Positions 4,359-8,029 of a stretch of 8,029 nucleotides of DNA are shown one piece after another; the stretch's first letter is position 1; each line of letters starts with the position of its first letter. The stretch spans positions 1-8,029 of the forward strand of contig CAIXEV010000193.1 in assembly GCA_903918555.1 (NCBI GenBank), read 5' to 3'. Position numbers and translations under genes: made by a program. The stretch comes from an uncultured bacterium (lineage in GTDB: Bacteria > Planctomycetota > Phycisphaerae > Phycisphaerales > SM1A02). Under the pieces are notes generated by a model that was not told the origin of the DNA, did no database searches, and worked only from the letters and a program-made list of their open reading frames with translations.

Positions 4359-6899
4359 ATGCGTGATTCGTTCGATCTCTGCGGTGCCCTCGCGCTGTTC
4401 GCCGGCGTCGTCCTCGCGTCTCCCATCGCCGCGGCGCAGTCCTGCCCTGCGTGCGAGCAGGCGACCGTCGTTCAGGCCGGCGACACCCCGTTCGTCGGAT
4501 CGGCGACGGGCTGCCTCATCCCCGCCAGCGAGACGGGCTGCCTTCTCCCTTCGAACAACACCTTTTTCTTCGCGTTCACGCCGAAGCAGTCGGGGCTCTA
4601 CCGCATCTCGACCTGTACGGGCGCGCCGCCGGGCGGCTCGCTCACCGTGCTCTCGGTGTGGAGCGACTGCAGCGAGTTCTCGTTCCTCGCGTGCGGCATC
4701 ACGGGTTGCCCAAGCGGTGGCGTCGAGGGCAGCCTCATCGGCGATGTCGAGCTGCAGCAGGGCATCACCTACCGGATCGGTCTCGGCGCCTCGTGCTGCG
4801 GGCCGGAATTCATCGAGAGCGGCGTCCTGAGCATCGATCCGATCGACGCGCCCGGGACCGGTTGCGCCGAGGCCACCGTCGCGGTCGTCGGAACCAACGC
4901 CTACGACACGACCGACCGCGACGAGATCGTCGATCTCGCCGGGTTCTGCGATCCCGCTCCTGCGGGGAAGCCGTTCGACCGCCGCATCCACAACGCGCAG
5001 TACTTCAAGTTCACCCCGCCGGCGACCGACACCTACCGGATCTCGACCTGCGGGCAGGGCGAGCAGATCTGGGAACGGAGCGCCGTCATGGCCGGCTGCT
5101 CGCCCACGGACGGCATGATCGCCTGCTCCGACTCGGGCTGCTACACGCCCGACGACAACACCGGTTCGACGATCCGCGCCGTGCTGCTCGAGGCCGGCGT
5201 CGAGTACACCATCCTGATCGGCGGCGTCTCCGGGTCGCAGTCGGGCACGGGCGCCTTCGTGATCGAGCCGTTCGTCGAGTGCACCGGCTCGAAGCCGACC
5301 GTGCAGGAACTCGAGGCCTGCGGAGACGACACGAACGCGGGATGCCTCGGTTCGCCGCAGTCCGCCGAGCCGATCGAACTCGGCGACTCCGTGCGCGGCA
5401 CCATGTGGGCCGCCAACGGCGTGCGAGACACCGATTGGTACAGCATCGAGCTGAAGGAAGGAACGAACCTCACGCTCGAGCTCAACTCGACCGTCCCGAG
5501 CTTCGCGACCATCTTCTTCTCGAACTGCACCACCAGCCTGTTCATGGACCAGACCGCGGGCGTCTGCCCTGCGCTCACCGACGGCGAGTGCCTGCCCGCG
5601 GGCCAGTACTACATCGTGGTGGCGTCGTACGAGTTCTACAACTTCCCGTGCGGCTACGACGGCGGCAACGACTACACGCTCACCGTGAGCGGGAAGCCTT
5701 GCGACGCGAGTCCGCCGCCGAACGACCTCTGCGTTGACGCGATCGAGGTTGCGGAAGGCGCGACGCCGTTCGACAATTACTACGCGGGCGCCGACATCGA
5801 CTTCGAGACCTGCGCGCTCATCGGGCGCGATGTGTGGTTCTCGTTCACGGCGCCCGAGACGCGCGACTACAAGCTCGCAGTCTGCAACGGAACCGTACCG
5901 TTCAACAGCGGCATGGACATCTGGACCGCGTGTCCGAACAAGTCGGGCCAGTTGCTCGCGTGCAACCGCGACGCGAACGACCCGAACTGCGGCAACTCCT
6001 CGTTCTCGACCATCATCCTTCCGATGACCTCCGGCCAGACCGTGCTCGTCCGCGTCGGCAGCGAGTTTTTCTTCGATGTGCTCCCGCCGGGAGACGCAGA
6101 ACTGGTCATCACCGCCCTCGGCGAGGAACTCGTCTGCGGCGACCCCGATGCGGGCGACTGCTGCGTCACCAGCGACCAGCCGAACTGCAACGATGTCGAA
6201 TGCTGCAACTTCGTCTGCGTCTTCGATCCGGCGTGCTGCGGCACGGCATGGGACGCCACCTGCGTCGCGAGCGCCGCGCTCTACTGCTACTTCCCGTGCG
6301 GCCTGCCGCCTGAGAACGACGCGTGTTCGACTCCGCTCCCGGCGACCGTCGGCGCGAACCCGTTCCGCAACGCCCGAGCCGAAGGCTCCACGCAGACGAC
6401 CTGCGGCACCATCTACTCCGATGTGTGGTTCGAGTACACCGCGACGACCGACCGGCCCGTCACGATCTCGATCTGCCCGGCGGACGGAGGCTGGGCGCTC
6501 GTCACCGGCGGCGACTACGGCGATCTCGACACGAGGCTCGCTGTGTTCGACGCCTGCGACGGCGCGCTCGTCGCCTGCAACGACGACGCCTGCGGCACGC
6601 TCTCGCGGGTCACCTTCACGCCCACCTGCGACGCGACCTATCTGATCGCGATCGGCTCGAGGGACGACGCCGAAGGCATCTACAGCCAGGGCGTCGGGTC
6701 GTTCACGCTGATCCAGACCGGTTCCTGCGGAGGCGGCTGCGCGGCCGACCTCAACGGCGACGGCGAAGTCGGCGCGCAGGATCTCGCGGCGCTCCTCGGC
6801 GCGTGGGACGGGCCGGCCGGCGACATCAACGGCGACGGCACGACGAACGCGCAGGACCTGGCTGCGCTGCTGACCGCGTGGGGGGCGTGCGCTTCGTAA
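4359..6899 (+). CDS. Secreted cysteine-rich multi-module paralogue with PPC-like domains and C-terminal dockerin-like tail (846 aa)
   Basis: ATG 4359 is chosen because AAGGA sits 8 nt upstream and a signal peptide follows (residues 1-26, cleavage AAA|Q). The n-region is unusual, with one Arg and two Asp. Modules in order: two beta-sandwiches of the 'Y-x-ISTC' type (28-163 and 168-307); a PPC-like sandwich with RDTDWY at 356-361 (313-448); a DVWFSF sandwich (450-588); a cysteine-rich module (593-647); a DVWFEYTA sandwich (649-787); and a dockerin-like tail (794-846) with loops DLNGDGEVGAQD and DINGDGTTNAQD. The mature part has 52 cysteines in 820 residues. All module types also occur in the 1026-residue protein encoded upstream, but the order is rotated and the tandem duplication is absent. 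No catalytic site was recognised. A cell-surface or secreted scaffold or adhesion role is inferred from the architecture. The gene ends 35 nt from the convergent TPR gene. Confidence 0.9.
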   Translation: MRDSFDLCGALALFAGVVLASPIAAAQSCPACEQATVVQAGDTPFVGSATGCLIPASETGCLLPSNNTFFFAFTPKQSGLYRISTCTGAPPGGSLTVLSVWSDCSEFSFLACGITGCPSGGVEGSLIGDVELQQGITYRIGLGASCCGPEFIESGVLSIDPIDAPGTGCAEATVAVVGTNAYDTTDRDEIVDLAGFCDPAPAGKPFDRRIHNAQYFKFTPPATDTYRISTCGQGEQIWERSAVMAGCSPTDGMIACSDSGCYTPDDNTGSTIRAVLLEAGVEYTILIGGVSGSQSGTGAFVIEPFVECTGSKPTVQELEACGDDTNAGCLGSPQSAEPIELGDSVRGTMWAANGVRDTDWYSIELKEGTNLTLELNSTVPSFATIFFSNCTTSLFMDQTAGVCPALTDGECLPAGQYYIVVASYEFYNFPCGYDGGNDYTLTVSGKPCDASPPPNDLCVDAIEVAEGATPFDNYYAGADIDFETCALIGRDVWFSFTAPETRDYKLAVCNGTVPFNSGMDIWTACPNKSGQLLACNRDANDPNCGNSSFSTIILPMTSGQTVLVRVGSEFFFDVLPPGDAELVITALGEELVCGDPDAGDCCVTSDQPNCNDVECCNFVCVFDPACCGTAWDATCVASAALYCYFPCGLPPENDACSTPLPATVGANPFRNARAEGSTQTTCGTIYSDVWFEYTATTDRPVTISICPADGGWALVTGGDYGDLDTRLAVFDACDGALVACNDDACGTLSRVTFTPTCDATYLIAIGSRDDAEGIYSQGVGSFTLIQTGSCGGGCAADLNGDGEVGAQDLAALLGAWDGPAGDINGDGTTNAQDLAALLTAWGACAS
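6135..6299 (+). other. Cysteine-rich module of the 846-residue protein
   Basis: Residues 593-647 carry 12 cysteines, including three vicinal CC pairs (601/602, 615/616, 626/627), plus a WD at 631-632. From the first CC pair onward the spacing matches both copies in the 1026-residue protein (residues 28-88 and 372-430). It was recognised by internal comparison; I cannot assign a named family. Confidence 0.75.
6738..6896 (+). other. Dockerin-like calcium-binding tail of the 846-residue protein
   Basis: Residues 794-846 contain loops D797-N799-D801-D808 and D822-N824-D826-D833, each followed by AQDLAALL-x-AW. The tail is nearly the same as that of the upstream paralogue, including flanking cysteines 794 and 844. 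At DNA level positions 6819-6859 are identical to 4004-4044. Confidence 0.8.
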
Positions 6900-6920
6900 G
6901 TTCGCGTGGCGTTGGGGAAA

Positions 6921-6942
6921 CGGCCCTGCGTCCGTCAGGCCG
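6921..6942. terminator. Possible bidirectional hairpin between convergent genes
   Basis: CGGCC-(C)-TG (6921-6928) pairs with CAGGCCG (6936-6942) around the 7-nt loop CGTCCGT. This gives 7 bp with a single bulged C. It sits between the stop at 6899 and the stop of the minus-strand gene (6935-6937), which it overlaps. There is no T-tract on either strand, so a terminator role is only suggested by position. Confidence 0.3.
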
Positions 6943-7753
6943 GGCTTGGCGCGCGCCTGCGTGCCGCGTAGTCCGCCGCACGCGCGGAATCGCCGAGCGT
7001 GCGATGAAGGATCTCGAGTTCCTCGAACACATACGGGTCCGGTTTCCCGTGCGCGGCGAGTTCCGACTCGAGCTCCTGCTGCATGTCGAGCGCATCCTGC
7101 AGATGGCCGAGCGCGCGCAGGGTTCGTGCCACCATCCAGCGCGCGATGCGGTGTTCGGCGACCTGCCCGGCCTCCTCGCGGAGGTCGGCGGCGGCGCGGA
7201 AGTGCGCGAGCGACTCCTCGTGGCGCTCGACCGCGTGCAGCGCGCAGCCGATGTTGTTGCGAAGCGAGGCTTCCCAGCGGCAGGCCGCGGGCTGGTCCGA
7301 CTCGCGCGCGAGCTCGAGCGCCTCGAAGTTCCACTTGAGCTGCGCCTCTGGAGCCGTCTCGACGACCGCGAGCATGTGCATCGCATCGATGGCGACCGCA
7401 TCGTCGCCGGCCGCGTATGCGTGCTCGACGGCCCGTAGGTAGAGGTCGTGCGCAGCGAGGCGTGCATCCTGCGAGATGCCGTCGGCGGGGTGGCTCGTGG
7501 ACACGAGCGTGCGCGCCGACTCGAGTGCGTGGTACGCGCGGGCAAGGGGGCCCGCGGCAGCGGCGGTTGCGTCGAGCTCCCGAAGGATGTGCGTCGCGTC
7601 CGCAAACCGCCGCATCATGCCGAGCGCGCGCGCGATCTGCGTCGAGAGGATCAGGGCGTCGTCGCCGCTTGCGTGCTGCAGCGCGGCTCGAAATGCGCGC
7701 TCGCTCGCCTCGGGATCGGAGAAGTCCCAGAGCTGGTTGAGATCAACTGTCAC
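6935..7753 (-). CDS. Tetratricopeptide-repeat (TPR) protein, about 272 aa
   Basis: The stop is TGA at 6937-6935. The frame opens at ATG 7792 (285 aa), but GTG 7753 (272 aa) is preferred. The 13 extra residues are a lone uncharged hydrophobic stretch written with codons such as TTT, GCT and ATT that are unusual here, and no ribosome binding site precedes either start. In the 285-residue numbering, the body is all-helical with TPR-like helix pairs: 46-72 (ALILSTQIARALGMMRRFADA), 113-143, 175-203 (ASLRNNIGCALHAVERHEES, then AHFRAA) and 214-240 (HRIARWMVARTLRALGHLQDA). The G-x-x-x-x-x-L/E-x-x-x-A-x-x-x-x TPR pattern is clearest in the last two. TPR proteins are protein-interaction scaffolds, and no enzymatic domain is fused. 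The protein appears cytoplasmic if the GTG start is right, and membrane-anchored at the N-terminus if ATG 7792 is used. The partner is unknown. It may be co-transcribed with the peroxidase-like gene upstream. Confidence 0.8.
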   Translation of the reverse strand: MTVDLNQLWDFSDPEASERAFRAALQHASGDDALILSTQIARALGMMRRFADATHILRELDATAAAAGPLARAYHALESARTLVSTSHPADGISQDARLAAHDLYLRAVEHAYAAGDDAVAIDAMHMLAVVETAPEAQLKWNFEALELARESDQPAACRWEASLRNNIGCALHAVERHEESLAHFRAAADLREEAGQVAEHRIARWMVARTLRALGHLQDALDMQQELESELAAHGKPDPYVFEELEILHRTLGDSARAADYAARRRAPSPA

Positions 7754-7763
7754 GACGAGGATC

Positions 7764-7792
7764 AGAATAGCGAGAAACGCGCACGAGGTCAT
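7764..7792 (-). promoter_or_regulatory. Possible sigma-70-like promoter overlapping the alternative TPR start
   Basis: On the minus strand, ATGACC (7792-7787) and TATTCT (7769-7764) are separated by exactly 17 nt. Each matches 4 of 6 bases of TTGACA and TATAAT, inside an AT-richer patch of otherwise GC-rich DNA. GTG 7753 begins 11 nt after the -10-like element, so a transcript would have almost no leader. The match is weak and was found by eye only. Confidence 0.25.
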
Positions 7793-7852
7793 TGGCGACG
7801 CGCGTCGGCTGTTCGCCGAACGGTCGAGCAGATCTCGGCGCGAGAGCGGTGG

Positions 7853-8029
7853 TCACGAGGTCGCAGGTGCGTAGCCCTGGTCGCGCAGGCGACGGCCCAT
7901 CGGCTCGTACTCGGCGTCGTCCGCCTCGCGGGTGCCGAGGCCCTCGACATAGCGGTTGTACATGCAGAACGCGGCGGTGATGAGGACCGTGTCGTGGATG
8001 TCGTGGTCGCTCGCGCCCGCCGCGCGCGC
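7853..8029 (-). CDS. Carboxymuconolactone decarboxylase / peroxidase-related family protein, C-terminal 58 residues (5' end outside window)
   Basis: Reading the minus strand in from 8029 gives an uninterrupted 58-codon frame that ends at TGA 7855-7853. Residues 8-31 include DHDIHDTVLITAA and then FCMYNRYVEGLG. This closely fits the C-terminal helix of AhpD-like proteins of the carboxymuconolactone decarboxylase fold, especially the 'uncharacterised peroxidase-related' group, in which I/V-HD-x-V-LI-x-AAF-x-x-x-NR-x-V-x-G-L-G is characteristic. The catalytic CxxC and its histidine would lie upstream, outside the window, so activity cannot be judged. The tail (YEPMGRRLRDQGYAPATS) is short and unremarkable. 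The stop is 60 nt before the ATG, or 99 nt before the preferred GTG, of the TPR gene on the same strand, so the two may form an operon. The family call is good; the substrate is unknown. Confidence 0.75.
   Translation of the reverse strand, partial: ARAAGASDHDIHDTVLITAAFCMYNRYVEGLGTREADDAEYEPMGRRLRDQGYAPATS

Noticed and set aside
1091..4426. A 1111-codon open frame on the minus strand antisense to the first secreted-protein gene
   Set aside because: The frame is arginine-, alanine- and glycine-rich with no recognisable domain, and it mirrors a convincingly coding plus strand. G/C-ending codons suppress antisense stops in one frame, which explains its length.
3923..6896. Part of a cellulosome because of the dockerin-like tails
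   Set aside because: No cohesin, glycoside hydrolase or carbohydrate-binding module is visible in the window, and dockerin-like tails are widespread on unrelated exoproteins in this group of bacteria.
4344..7334. A 996-codon open frame on the minus strand antisense to the second secreted-protein gene
   Set aside because: It has the same low-information arginine-rich composition as the other antisense frame, and it overlaps both the paralogue and the TPR gene. It is a codon-bias shadow.
1..8029. CRISPR array, defence island, prophage or transposon
   Set aside because: No regularly spaced short repeats, transposase or integrase sequence, terminal inverted repeats or tRNA genes were found; the only long repeats are protein modules.

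Overview
The window is GC-rich bacterial DNA with strongly G/C-ending codons. Two very large secreted proteins end in compact dockerin-like double calcium loops and are built from cysteine-rich and pre-peptidase-C-like (PPC-like) beta-sandwich modules. That combination is typical of Planctomycetota, most likely the class Phycisphaerae. The assignment is an inference from protein style; no rRNA or other marker gene is present.

Layout, left to right. (1) The 3' part of a class I SAM-dependent methyltransferase gene (2-724, +). (2) A non-coding gap (725-1003) with small inverted and direct repeats and a good ribosome binding site at its end. (3) A 1026-residue secreted modular protein (1004-4084, +) containing a tandem duplication of about 340 residues, two further beta-sandwich modules and a dockerin-like tail. 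(4) A non-coding gap (4085-4358) with two perfect 7-bp hairpins after the stop. (5) An 846-residue paralogue (4359-6899, +) made of the same module types in a different order, with an almost identical tail. (6) A tetratricopeptide-repeat (TPR) protein gene on the opposite strand (6935 to about 7753), convergent with gene 5 and separated from it by 35 nt. (7) The 3' end of a carboxymuconolactone decarboxylase/peroxidase-related gene (7853-8029, -), lying upstream of the TPR gene and possibly co-transcribed with it. There are no tRNA or rRNA genes, CRISPR arrays, insertion sequences or integrase genes.

The notable content is the pair of paralogues at 1004-6899. After signal peptide removal both are unusually cysteine-rich: 72 cysteines in 1000 residues and 52 in 820. 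A cysteine module with exactly conserved spacing occurs three times. An 'ACNDD...C' acidic loop occurs, more or less intact, in eight beta-sandwich modules. The C-terminal tails share a 41-nt identical DNA stretch. The proteins look like disulfide-stabilised, calcium-dependent cell-surface or extracellular scaffold or adhesion proteins that carry a common C-terminal attachment or sorting tag. No enzyme domain is visible in either, and their actual function is unknown. The flanking methyltransferase, TPR and peroxidase-like genes show no evident functional link to them.
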